Of a stretch of 9,826 bases of DNA, positions 1 through 6,171 are shown one piece after another; the stretch's first letter is position 1; each line of letters starts with the position of its first letter. The stretch comes from NBML01 sp029939535. GTDB taxonomy: Bacteria; Desulfobacterota; Desulfobacteria; Desulfobacterales; Desulfobacteraceae. The notes beneath the pieces were generated by a model. The model did no database searches and was not told where the DNA came from. It saw only the letters and a list, made by a program, of their open reading frames with translations. The DNA is taken from NCBI GenBank assembly GCA_029939535.1, contig JAOZST010000138.1, positions 1-9,826 on the forward strand, given 5' to 3'. The position numbers were made by a program, and so were the translations under genes.

Positions 1-2
1 AT

Positions 3-80
3 GATGTTCCCTTGATTATGGTATGGCCTAAATTTCGCGATCCTTATACAATAAAATATAATCTTACTTTTTGTCAATAA
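3..80 (+). CDS. Possible C-terminal tail of a gene entering from the left edge
   Basis: An open frame runs from the window edge to a TAA at 78-80 and encodes about 25 residues ending IKYNLTFCQ. The composition is protein-like (Trp, Pro, Arg and Asp in VWPKFRDPY) and the bases before about 45 are less AT-rich than those after it. The stretch is too short to recognise a family. A 26-codon open frame can easily arise by chance, so this is only a candidate. Confidence 0.2.
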   Translation, partial: DVPLIMVWPKFRDPYTIKYNLTFCQ

Positions 81-130
81 AAAAAATTGAAGGTACCAGA
101 TCTTGTGGCTGGCATTTTCAGGAAATAATC

Positions 131-238
131 ATGATTTCACGTTATAGTTTTTGCCTGGACCTTGAAGCCAAACCCACAATATTTGTTTTGGAAGCCCTTA
201 CCCAATCTAATTTTTTACTCATTAGGTTTATACCATAA
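131..238 (+). CDS. Possible 35-residue small ORF, unknown
   Basis: ATG at 131 is preceded by AGGA at 120-123 with a 7-base spacer, a reasonable ribosome site. The frame ends with TAA at 236-238. The product starts MISRYSFCLDLEAKPTIF and has mixed composition with no membrane segment. I do not recognise it. It could be a real small protein, a fragment of a decayed gene, or chance. It overlaps another short chance frame at 162-356 on the same strand, and neither has supporting evidence beyond the ribosome-site-like sequence. Confidence 0.15.
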   Translation: MISRYSFCLDLEAKPTIFVLEALTQSNFLLIRFIP

Positions 239-287
239 GTCAACTCTCATCAATAAAAACAATTCAAACCAAATTCAAACTTCAAAG

Positions 288-311
288 AAAGCAGTTCATA
301 TTGCCTGCTTT
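288..311 (-). terminator. Candidate terminator of the leftward operon
   Basis: AAAGCAG (288-294) and CTGCTTT (305-311) form a perfect 7-bp inverted repeat around a 10-base loop, about 50 bases beyond the stop of the racemase-family gene. Read leftward, the second arm is followed by a T-rich stretch (CTTTGAAGTTTG), though not a clean T run. The stem is short and only moderately GC-rich, so this is a weak to moderate candidate. No better hairpin is visible downstream of that gene. Confidence 0.3.
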
Positions 312-360
312 AATCTTAAAATTCGTATAATAAGATATATTACAATTTCAAAATAACTAA

Positions 361-1368
361 TTAGCCTGCATTGAATTCAAATCCTTCTTGAAATGGGTCA
401 TCATCATCAATGATAAATTGATTAATTCCCATGAGGTATGATTTGGTCGAAATTACAGGTAAATAAGATATTTGATCCTGTTTTTTACTTTTACCAGTCA
501 GTTTTCCGGAAAAAGTGGTTCCCACAATACTTTTCTGGATAAAATCCTGATGCAATTTCAATTGCCCCTTATGGCATCGAATTGCCAGGTGGGCACTAAG
601 CCCTGTCCCCGATGGGGTTCTTCCCATACGTCCCGGGGGATAAATATTACAAACTTTGTAATCACTCTTCCCATTTTCAAGTTTTTCATAAAAAGTTGCC
701 AGATTAATTTTAACTTTTTCTGCCGATTGTTTCTGATGGAAATCAAGAGATGTATTGGCCAGATTGATTATCTCCACGCCAAGTTTAATGAGATGGCCAG
801 CATTTTCAGGTTGCAAAGAAAATTCAATTTGATTGCAATCAACAAATGCATAATATAACCCGCCATATGCGACCTCCAGTGTAACCTGTGTGCCAGATGA
901 CAGTGTGATCTGATAATCATCAATGTAGAAGGCAGGAACATTCTCAATGCTGACTTGATTGACATTCCCGTTTTGAACGGTTGCTTTAACGTTAACCAAC
1001 CCTGCTACTGTATCCATACTGAATTCGGTAACGGGTTCAACCGGTTCGACTATACCATTCTCAAGGACGGCAAATGCTGTGGCAAATGCGCTGTCTCCGC
1101 ACATTTCAAATTGCCCGTCTCCATGAAGATAAAGTACTCCAATTACAGCATCAGAAGTAACCGGTTCAGTAAGGATTGAACCCAACATATTTGCGTGCCC
1201 TCTGGGTTCTCTAATCAGACTGCGATGAATCCAGGATAAGTGCTTGTCATAATAGGCAGCCTTTTCTTTCATTGTCTTCCCCAGAATAGGAGGGTAGCCA
1301 GATATAATTGTTCGACTGGCCTGACCATGATGATAATCTAACGTATTAATCAAGTGTTTGAATTGCAT
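361..1368 (-). CDS. Proline racemase-family protein with altered active site
   Basis: This 335-residue protein has the usual length and layout of the proline racemase / 4-hydroxyproline epimerase / trans-3-hydroxyproline dehydratase family (PF05544), cytosolic enzymes acting on cyclic imino acids. The first active-site block is at residues 89-92 (MCGD) and the second at 249-256 (GRTPSGTG), followed by the usual LSAHLA and SIVGTTFSG blocks. Family members normally read MCGH and DRSPCGTG (Cys/Cys) or DRSPTGTG (Cys/Thr, dehydratases). Here Cys90 is kept, but the His is Asp92, the Asp is Gly249 and the second Cys is Ser253. A two-cysteine racemase mechanism is therefore unlikely. A dehydratase, an epimerase on another substrate, or a changed role are all open. 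The ATG start has an ideal AAGGAGG five bases upstream. It is the last gene of the leftward operon, 10 bases after the MFS gene. Family assignment is sure; reaction is not. Confidence 0.87.
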   Translation of the reverse strand: MQFKHLINTLDYHHGQASRTIISGYPPILGKTMKEKAAYYDKHLSWIHRSLIREPRGHANMLGSILTEPVTSDAVIGVLYLHGDGQFEMCGDSAFATAFAVLENGIVEPVEPVTEFSMDTVAGLVNVKATVQNGNVNQVSIENVPAFYIDDYQITLSSGTQVTLEVAYGGLYYAFVDCNQIEFSLQPENAGHLIKLGVEIINLANTSLDFHQKQSAEKVKINLATFYEKLENGKSDYKVCNIYPPGRMGRTPSGTGLSAHLAIRCHKGQLKLHQDFIQKSIVGTTFSGKLTGKSKKQDQISYLPVISTKSYLMGINQFIIDDDDPFQEGFEFNAG

Positions 1369-1373
1369 TCAAT

Positions 1374-1380
1374 CCTCCTT
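1374..1380 (-). promoter_or_regulatory. Ribosome binding site of the racemase-family gene
   Basis: On the minus strand this reads AAGGAGG, a full anti-16S match, five bases before the ATG at 1368. It overlaps the stop codon of the MFS gene, which supports co-transcription and possibly translational coupling of the two genes. Confidence 0.75.
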
Positions 1381-2083
1381 ATTGATGATCGTGTGTTGTT
1401 TTTAAATAGTAAAGAATGGGTATACTCATGATAGTGAGTAACCCAAGCCCTATGAATCCATTATTAAAGTTTCCGGCTTCAGCCAGAAAACCAACTCCTA
1501 AAGGTACTCCACCAGATCCTAAAAAATGTGCCACCGGGACGACCACTGAAACTGCAACCGATCGGGTTTGAAAAGTGGTGATCATGGACATAACGGCAAA
1601 ACATAAAGGAAAAATACAGACACATGCACTGGCTTGAATAACCAAAGCCAGCCAGATCCATGAATTGGGCAACCATACCAATATAAATAGAAATATGATA
1701 ATCAGTATAGAGGGATTGCGAATCAATTTTTTAAAAGGTTTAAGTTTTGGAAAATCAGTACGGGTTGTAAAACCCTGACCCCATCTGGCATAACTGAGTG
1801 CCAGGCCCAATGATACTATACCATAAATACTTAATACCATACGCCATGAATGCCATGTCAGAATCAACCCAGCCATCAGTGGAGCTATAATATAGGCCAG
1901 GTTAGGGGCGAGTTGATTAATTCCCAGAGTAATCTCGATATCAGGCAGCAGGGGTGTAACACCCAGCCTGGAGATCATGTTGAGAAAAAAAATACCAGCT
2001 AAAAAAAAGATAGGGTTTTTGCGATTCTGCAATGAGGTGTTTTCTATAGATTCTGCTTGATGTCGAATAGGCGCTATTGGCAT
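1379..2083 (-). CDS. MFS transporter lacking two internal blocks (probable remnant)
   Basis: The protein resembles major facilitator permeases (proton-coupled solute carriers of the inner membrane) but is 234 residues against the usual 400 or so. The N-terminus matches TM1 and its exit loop (PLLPDIEITLGI, about residues 46-57). The chain then jumps to a TM5-like segment ending in the SWR motif (79-81) that normally sits between TM5 and TM6. After TM6 and the central loop (RNPS, 122-125), the start of TM7 is followed at once by TM9/TM10-like sequence, then TM11 and TM12. Blocks of roughly 100 and 70-75 residues (TM2-4 and most of TM7-9) thus seem to be gone, both in frame. About seven helices remain, so transport is doubtful. 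I chose ATG 2083 because GAGAAAGG precedes it closely; a TTG at 2110 is in frame but has no ribosome site. It lies between the regulator and racemase genes, so its original cargo was probably the same pathway substrate. Confidence 0.7.
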   Translation of the reverse strand: MPIAPIRHQAESIENTSLQNRKNPIFFLAGIFFLNMISRLGVTPLLPDIEITLGINQLAPNLAYIIAPLMAGLILTWHSWRMVLSIYGIVSLGLALSYARWGQGFTTRTDFPKLKPFKKLIRNPSILIIIFLFILVWLPNSWIWLALVIQASACVCIFPLCFAVMSMITTFQTRSVAVSVVVPVAHFLGSGGVPLGVGFLAEAGNFNNGFIGLGLLTIMSIPILYYLKTTHDHQ

Positions 2084-2116
2084 AATGCCTTTCTCAACGC
2101 TGGTAGACAAAACTAT

Positions 2117-2833
2117 CTACATCAACGTTGTTGATTTAATTTCCATTTTTTCTTGGGATATTTTCCCGGCTAATATTTGTGACAAAGTTGATAAAGCCCT
2201 GGCTTTTACAGTTTTGAAATGAGATCTCATTGCATCAGTTGCTCTGTCAATATCTCTTGTAATCACAGCATCAAATACCATCTGATGCTGTGAGCCGACA
2301 GTTAGTTCCAAGAAGTCAAAAAGACGACTGCCCCGGTACTTTAAATAAAGAAGATCAAAAAGATTCTGTAATGTTTGGATCTGAATTTTTTGTTTTGAAA
2401 TAGATGCTAATGTGATGTGGAAATTACGATCCCTAGTTAAAAGATTATTTAAGTTTAATTTTTCAGTATCATTTACTCTTAAAAGAGCATTCAATTTATT
2501 GATACTTTCGGTATCCAGATTATCGATTATCTTTGGAAGTAAAGAAATCTCTATAGTCTCTCTTAATTCATAGATTTCTTTAATCTCTTGAAGACTTAAT
2601 TGTTCTATATAGCATCCTTTATTTGGTTCATGTTTGACGAAACCCTGGAATTCAAGTATTTTAAAGGCTTGCACAACTGGAGTTAAACTCATCCCTAACT
2701 TTTCTGCAATCATACGGTAGGATATTTTCTGACCCGGTATGATATCGTTATTAAACAGGAGTTGCTGGATTCCTTTATGGGCTATTCTGGTATGACCATT
2801 ATCTGATGTTTTATTTTTTTGTAATCTTCTCAA
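2117..2833 (-). CDS. GntR-family transcription regulator, FCD (FadR/VanR-like) subfamily
   Basis: This 238-residue DNA-binding regulator has an N-terminal winged helix (about 15-78; IIPGQKISYRMIAEKLGMS and a GFVKHEPNKG wing) followed by an all-helical FCD effector domain (about 85-225). The FCD metal-site residues are visible: Asp135 and His139 in RDRNFH, His183 in SQHQ and His205 in RSHF. Such regulators usually bind an organic acid or amino acid next to the metal and repress neighbouring catabolic genes. The recognition helix reads TPVVQAFKILE where many relatives have TPVREALRRLE, so its operator may be atypical. The start is a TTG, supported by AGGAG five bases upstream; no better ATG exists. 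It is the first gene of the leftward operon, with the stop 33 bases before the MFS ATG. Its position suggests control of both its own operon and the divergent oxidoreductase/ABC genes. Confidence 0.88.
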   Translation of the reverse strand: MRRLQKNKTSDNGHTRIAHKGIQQLLFNNDIIPGQKISYRMIAEKLGMSLTPVVQAFKILEFQGFVKHEPNKGCYIEQLSLQEIKEIYELRETIEISLLPKIIDNLDTESINKLNALLRVNDTEKLNLNNLLTRDRNFHITLASISKQKIQIQTLQNLFDLLYLKYRGSRLFDFLELTVGSQHQMVFDAVITRDIDRATDAMRSHFKTVKARALSTLSQILAGKISQEKMEIKSTTLM

Positions 2834-2838
2834 CTGAT

Positions 2839-2846
2839 CTCCTCTT
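2839..2846 (-). promoter_or_regulatory. Ribosome site that fixes the TTG start of the GntR gene
   Basis: The minus strand reads AAGAGGAG here, with the AGGAG core ending five bases before the TTG at 2833. This is the main reason for accepting a TTG start for the regulator. Confidence 0.65.
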
Positions 2847-2862
2847 AATTGTTATTTTTAAT

Positions 2863-2888
2863 ATTATACGAAATTGATGGAATGTAAA
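2863..2888 (-). promoter_or_regulatory. Candidate promoter of the leftward operon
   Basis: On the minus strand a perfect TATAAT (complement at 2863-2868) lies about 30 bases before the GntR start. TTTACA (complement at 2883-2888) is the nearest -35-like hexamer, but the spacing is only 14 bases, shorter than the usual 16-18. The -10 box is convincing; the -35 partner is uncertain in such AT-rich DNA. Confidence 0.4.
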
Positions 2889-2907
2889 TAGAAAAAGATA
2901 TTTAATT

Positions 2908-2927
2908 AAATATTAAATTTAATATTT
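2908..2927. repeat. 20-bp perfect palindrome, possible operator
   Basis: AAATATTAAATTTAATATTT is a perfect palindrome with no loop, centred between 2917 and 2918. It lies about 20 bases upstream of the leftward -35 candidate. A dimeric regulator such as the adjacent GntR protein could bind it. It is made only of A and T, so chance is a real alternative. Confidence 0.35.
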
Positions 2928-3013
2928 TTTATTATAAAAAGGAGAGTAATTGTTTTTAAAAGACTTATATTTAAAGGATTAATGTTTGAGTTCAAGTAAT
3001 AATTTTAAATTTT

Positions 3014-3041
3014 ACTTAAGATTTATCTTGACAACTTAAGA
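3014..3041. promoter_or_regulatory. Two ACTTAAGA boxes 20 bp apart, candidate operator
   Basis: ACTTAAGA occurs at 3014-3021 and again at 3034-3041. Each contains the palindrome CTTAAG, and the centres are exactly 20 bp (about two helical turns) apart. The pair brackets the TTGACA -35 candidate at 3028-3033, a suitable place for a repressor to block RNA polymerase. The adjacent GntR/FCD protein is the natural candidate to bind. This is inference from position and spacing. Confidence 0.4.
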
Positions 3042-3057
3042 AAAATTTTAATAGATT
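3028..3057 (+). promoter_or_regulatory. Candidate promoter of the oxidoreductase/ABC genes
   Basis: A consensus TTGACA at 3028-3033 is followed after 18 bases by TAGATT at 3052-3057 (4 of 6 matches to TATAAT). Transcription would begin near 3064, leaving a leader of about 240 bases before the ATG at 3306. The -35 box is perfect and is the only TTGACA in the spacer; the -10 box is weaker. Confidence 0.45.
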
Positions 3058-3290
3058 TAATTAACTTTAAATTGGAATATGACATACAATTTTTTAAATA
3101 CAATTAAAACAAATTGTTATGAAGTAAATATATTCTTAAAATTTAATTAAACCCATGTGAGTTGCAAAATAAATCAGAAATCAATGAGCTTCCACCCATA
3201 GGTTCCTGGTTGAAAGCAGCAGAAAAAAGCAAAAACCAGCCTTTCATACATAAATGGAGTGATTTGTTTAATAAAATAGATACAAGGATA

Positions 3291-3298
3291 AAAGGGAG
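3291..3298 (+). promoter_or_regulatory. Ribosome site supporting ATG 3306
   Basis: AAAGGGAG sits seven bases before the ATG at 3306, a strong ribosome site. The alternative TTG at 3162 has none. The ATG also places the dinucleotide-binding fold right at the N-terminus, as is normal for this family. Confidence 0.6.
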
Positions 3299-3305
3299 AA
3301 AAAGT

Positions 3306-4577
3306 ATGAAAATAATTATTGTTGGTGGCGGATGGGCTGGATGTTCTGCCGCACTTTCAGCTAAAAAACAAGGTGCCGATGTAACATTGCTGGAACGAAC
3401 CGACATGCTTTTGGGAACTGGCCTTGTAGGCGGAATTATGAGGAATAATGGCAGGTTTACTGCAACAGAAGAAATGATTGCCATGTCCGGTGGAGAAATC
3501 TTTAAAGTCATTGAATCCAATCTTCTTCACAAAAATATTGAATTCCCGGGCCATAAACATGCGTCTCTCTATGATGTTTCCAAAATGGAACCGATAATCA
3601 AACGGTTTCTTTTGAATCATGGTATCCACATTGAAGTATGCACACGTATTACCGATGTTGAAATGAAAAAAAATCGAATCTGTGCTGTTATAGGAAAAAA
3701 AGAGGATAAACTGATTCGGTTTAAAGGGGATGCCTTTATTGAAACCACAGGTTCGGGCGGCCCTCAGGTGAATTGTAAAAAATATGGGAATGGTTGTGCC
3801 ATGTGCATTTTAAGGTGCCATTCTTTTGGTGGCCGTGTCAGTGTTGCCGCCAAAGCCGGTGTTAAAGAAATTAATGGTAAAAAAGGTGATCAGATTGGAG
3901 CGTTCAGCGGCTCCTGCAAGTTACATAAAGAATCATTATCACCGGATCTGCTTGAAGAATTAAACAGCACTGGAGTTGCAGTAATCCCATTGGATAAAGA
4001 GCAACGCCTGAAGGGGAAATTATCGCTAAAAGCATGTCAGCAGTATGCTATTGCCGACTTTGAAAATAATGTCATCCTATTGGACACAGGACATGCCAAG
4101 CTCATGAGTCCGTATTACCCTCTTGATGACCTCAGAAAAATTCCAGGTCTGGAGAATGCACGATTCGAAGATCCCTATTCAGGGAGCATGGGTAATTCTA
4201 TCAGATATATCGGTATGTCTCCTCGGAATGATGCACTTAATGTGGAAGGTATCGATAACCTTTATTGTGCAGGAGAAAAGGCAGGAGCCTTGGTGGGGCA
4301 CACCGAAGCCATCTGTACCGGTACGCTGGCAGGATTTAATGCTGTTAAAAAGGTACACGGAGAAAAGCAGTTGGTTCTTCCCAAAGATTCAATTTTAGGT
4401 GATACAATCAGTTATGTCCGTAAAGAGATGCAAACACTAGGGGGACTGGGACTCAAATTTACTTTTTCAGGGTCAGTTCTATTTGAACGGATGAAAGAAA
4501 ATAATATGTATAGTGTTGATCCTGATACGATAAGAAAGCGTGTTGAAAAGGCAGGGCTGAAAGAAATTTTTGCTTAA
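3306..4577 (+). CDS. FAD-dependent oxidoreductase, GidA/FAD_oxidored type, with Cys cluster
   Basis: From ATG 3306 the product is 423 residues. It opens with a Rossmann FAD motif (VGGGWAGCSAA, about residues 6-16, then LLER at 29-32). It closes with the second flavin-contact block typical of GidA/FAD_oxidored proteins (NLYCAGEKAG to TGTLAGFNA, about 318-346). Between them is a cluster Cys157-x6-Cys164-x2-Cys167-x3-Cys171, which could bind an iron-sulfur cluster or metal, or act in redox. No signal peptide or membrane segment is seen, so it is probably cytosolic. It likely oxidises or reduces a small amine or acid, but the substrate is not readable. The frame stays open upstream to a TTG at 3162, adding 48 protein-like residues (LPPIGSWLKAAEK and onward). 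I prefer ATG 3306 for its ribosome site. The gene lies 105 bases before the binding-protein gene and probably belongs to the same pathway. tRNA-modifying GidA or TrmFO is unlikely given its length, context and Cys cluster. Confidence 0.8.
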   Translation: MKIIIVGGGWAGCSAALSAKKQGADVTLLERTDMLLGTGLVGGIMRNNGRFTATEEMIAMSGGEIFKVIESNLLHKNIEFPGHKHASLYDVSKMEPIIKRFLLNHGIHIEVCTRITDVEMKKNRICAVIGKKEDKLIRFKGDAFIETTGSGGPQVNCKKYGNGCAMCILRCHSFGGRVSVAAKAGVKEINGKKGDQIGAFSGSCKLHKESLSPDLLEELNSTGVAVIPLDKEQRLKGKLSLKACQQYAIADFENNVILLDTGHAKLMSPYYPLDDLRKIPGLENARFEDPYSGSMGNSIRYIGMSPRNDALNVEGIDNLYCAGEKAGALVGHTEAICTGTLAGFNAVKKVHGEKQLVLPKDSILGDTISYVRKEMQTLGGLGLKFTFSGSVLFERMKENNMYSVDPDTIRKRVEKAGLKEIFA

Positions 4578-4669
4578 ACTCAAAAAGTAGAATCAGCCAT
4601 GGTTTAAGTTAACATTTATACCTTTGTAGGGATAGCGTCAGGTGCATATATAAGTAAGTAACTATTTAA

Positions 4670-4675
4670 AAGGAG
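4670..4675 (+). promoter_or_regulatory. Ribosome site of the binding-protein gene
   Basis: AAGGAG lies seven bases before ATG 4683. It is the strongest ribosome site of the rightward genes, fitting the need for more binding protein than permease. The 105-base spacer before it (4578-4682) may hold a second promoter (TATATA at about 4647-4652), but its -35 is poor and I do not call it. Confidence 0.6.
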
Positions 4676-4682
4676 AAACAAG

Positions 4683-6164
4683 ATGAAAAAGTTTGGGCGT
4701 TTATTGTTAATGGCAATGTTTATGTTGGCACTTGTATCAACCAGTTCTTTTGCGGGCAATGAGAGTATTACTATTGCATTGGGTTCCGAACCGACAACTC
4801 TTGATCCTCAATTGCGTGAAGATGGTGGAGAACGGGCAGTTAATGACAATATCTATGATACTATTTTAACCCGTACGCCAAAAGGGGAGTTGATTCCCTT
4901 GCTGGCGGCTGCCATGCCAACACTTGTTAATCCAACTACATGGGAAGTAAAACTACGCTCGGGAATTAAATTCCACAATGGAGAAACCATGAATGCCGAT
5001 GCGGTGGTCTACAGCATCAAACGTGTCATTGATCCGGATTATAACTCAGAACAAATATCTTTTTTCTCCACCATCAAAGATGCATCCAAGGTGGATGAAC
5101 TGACACTGAATATACTTACAAAAGGTTCTGACCCTATTCTGCCTTCCCGGCTATACTGGATGAAAGTAGTGTCCCCGAATCATTCTAAAGATCCCAAATT
5201 TTTTGAAAAACCAATAGGTACGGGTCCCTATCAGATGGTAAACTGGAAGCGTGGCCAGAGTATTGAATTGAAACGTAATGAAAATTACTGGGGAACAGCA
5301 CCTCAGATTAAAACAGTAAATTACCGCTTTATTGAAGAACCGGGTACAAGACTTGCCGGTCTCATGGCTGGCGAGAGTGATCTGATTACCAATCTTCTGC
5401 CGGAGTTTACCAAACAGGTTCCCAAATCAGTCCACATTCTGGGTTTAGAACACCCAATCATTATTCTCAATGCTGACAGCGGTGTGACAAAAGACGTACG
5501 GGTACGCCAGGCCCTTAATTATGCGGTGGATAAAGAAGCTTTGGCAAAAGGCTTATTTGAAGGTTTTGCCCAAGTCGCCCAGGGACAATTGTTAAGCCCA
5601 TCCTTTTTTGGTTATAATGACCAGGTAAAAGCCTATCCCTATGATCTGGCAAAGGCTAAAAAGCTGATCAAGGAAGCAGGAGCTGAAGGAGCAACAGTAG
5701 AACTGGTCGGCACAAGCGGTCGTTGGCTCAAGGATCGTGATATAGTGGAAGCCGTTGCAGCCTACTGGAAAAAGGCAGGGATTAATGCAAAGGTGCGTAT
5801 CTTTGAATTCAGCGAATACCTGAATCGTCTATTTGACCGCAAAACCAGGGCGGATGGAATTTTCGTAACATCTTCCAATGAACTTCTTGATGCAGACAAG
5901 AGTTTCTCAGCCTATTACAAAGCAGGCGGCATCGGCTCATCCAACACAGATGAAAAATTGGCAGGTCTGATTGACCAGGCAAGATCAGAGATTGATGTTG
6001 AAAAACGTACTGATCTTTACCACCAGGCGGTAAAACAAGCCCATGATCAGGCATATTTTGTATGGCTTTTGAATATTGAAGATGTTTACGGACTGAGCAA
6101 ACGCCTGGATTGGGCCGGTAGAGTGGATGCCAGGCTTTTAGTTCAAGAAATGAAAGTGAGATAA
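4683..6164 (+). CDS. Periplasmic solute-binding protein, family 5 (Dpp/Opp type)
   Basis: This 493-residue protein captures substrate in the periplasm for the ABC importer encoded after it. It has a Sec signal peptide (MKK then a hydrophobic stretch to about residue 20), with likely cleavage after SSFA at residue 24. There is no lipobox Cys, so it should be soluble. The mature part shows family-5 hallmarks: the early GSEPTTLDPQ block (34-43), FHNGETMNADAVVYSIKR (about 97-114) and GTGPYQMVNW followed by RNENYWG in the middle. Length is normal. Family members bind di- and oligopeptides, but also nickel, haem, opines and other compounds, so the ligand is open. The racemase-family and flavoprotein neighbours suggest an amino-acid-like or dipeptide ligand. 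The permease gene begins 7 bases after its stop. Confidence 0.92.
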   Translation: MKKFGRLLLMAMFMLALVSTSSFAGNESITIALGSEPTTLDPQLREDGGERAVNDNIYDTILTRTPKGELIPLLAAAMPTLVNPTTWEVKLRSGIKFHNGETMNADAVVYSIKRVIDPDYNSEQISFFSTIKDASKVDELTLNILTKGSDPILPSRLYWMKVVSPNHSKDPKFFEKPIGTGPYQMVNWKRGQSIELKRNENYWGTAPQIKTVNYRFIEEPGTRLAGLMAGESDLITNLLPEFTKQVPKSVHILGLEHPIIILNADSGVTKDVRVRQALNYAVDKEALAKGLFEGFAQVAQGQLLSPSFFGYNDQVKAYPYDLAKAKKLIKEAGAEGATVELVGTSGRWLKDRDIVEAVAAYWKKAGINAKVRIFEFSEYLNRLFDRKTRADGIFVTSSNELLDADKSFSAYYKAGGIGSSNTDEKLAGLIDQARSEIDVEKRTDLYHQAVKQAHDQAYFVWLLNIEDVYGLSKRLDWAGRVDARLLVQEMKVR

Positions 6165-6171
6165 TAAAATA

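Larger units (their letters stand above)
2834..3161. other. AT-rich divergent intergenic control region
   Basis: This roughly 330-bp spacer separates the leftward regulator operon from the rightward oxidoreductase/ABC genes. It is extremely AT-rich and I see no convincing gene in it. It contains promoter-like hexamers on both strands, a 20-bp perfect palindrome at 2908-2927, paired ACTTAAGA boxes at 3014-3041, and an ACAATTT/AAATTGT inverted repeat (3086-3092 and 3111-3117, 18-base loop). Some of these repeats are expected by chance in DNA this AT-rich. Its place between divergent units, one of which encodes a regulator, makes it the obvious site for operators. Confidence 0.6.

Noticed and set aside
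162..356. Open frame of 64 codons on the plus strand
   Set aside because: Its composition is Asn/Lys/Ile-rich as expected from translated AT-rich spacer, it has no ribosome site, and it crosses the candidate terminator hairpin.
106..810. GCATTTTCAGG seen near 112 and again near 799 as a dispersed repeat
   Set aside because: An 11-base match is expected by chance in a window this size, and the flanks do not match.
472..858. Open frame of 128 codons on the plus strand, opposite the racemase-family gene
   Set aside because: It lies entirely antisense to a well-supported gene, has no family-like features and no good ribosome site.
3306..4577. Oxidoreductase as MnmG (GidA) or TrmFO tRNA-modification enzyme
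   Set aside because: It shares the flavin-contact layout but differs in length from MnmG, carries an extra Cys cluster, and sits in a transporter/catabolic context.
4605..4626. Imperfect GGTTTAA...TTATACC symmetry before the binding-protein gene as an operator or terminator
   Set aside because: Several mismatches, no T tail, and no second copy in the divergent spacer to support it as a shared operator.
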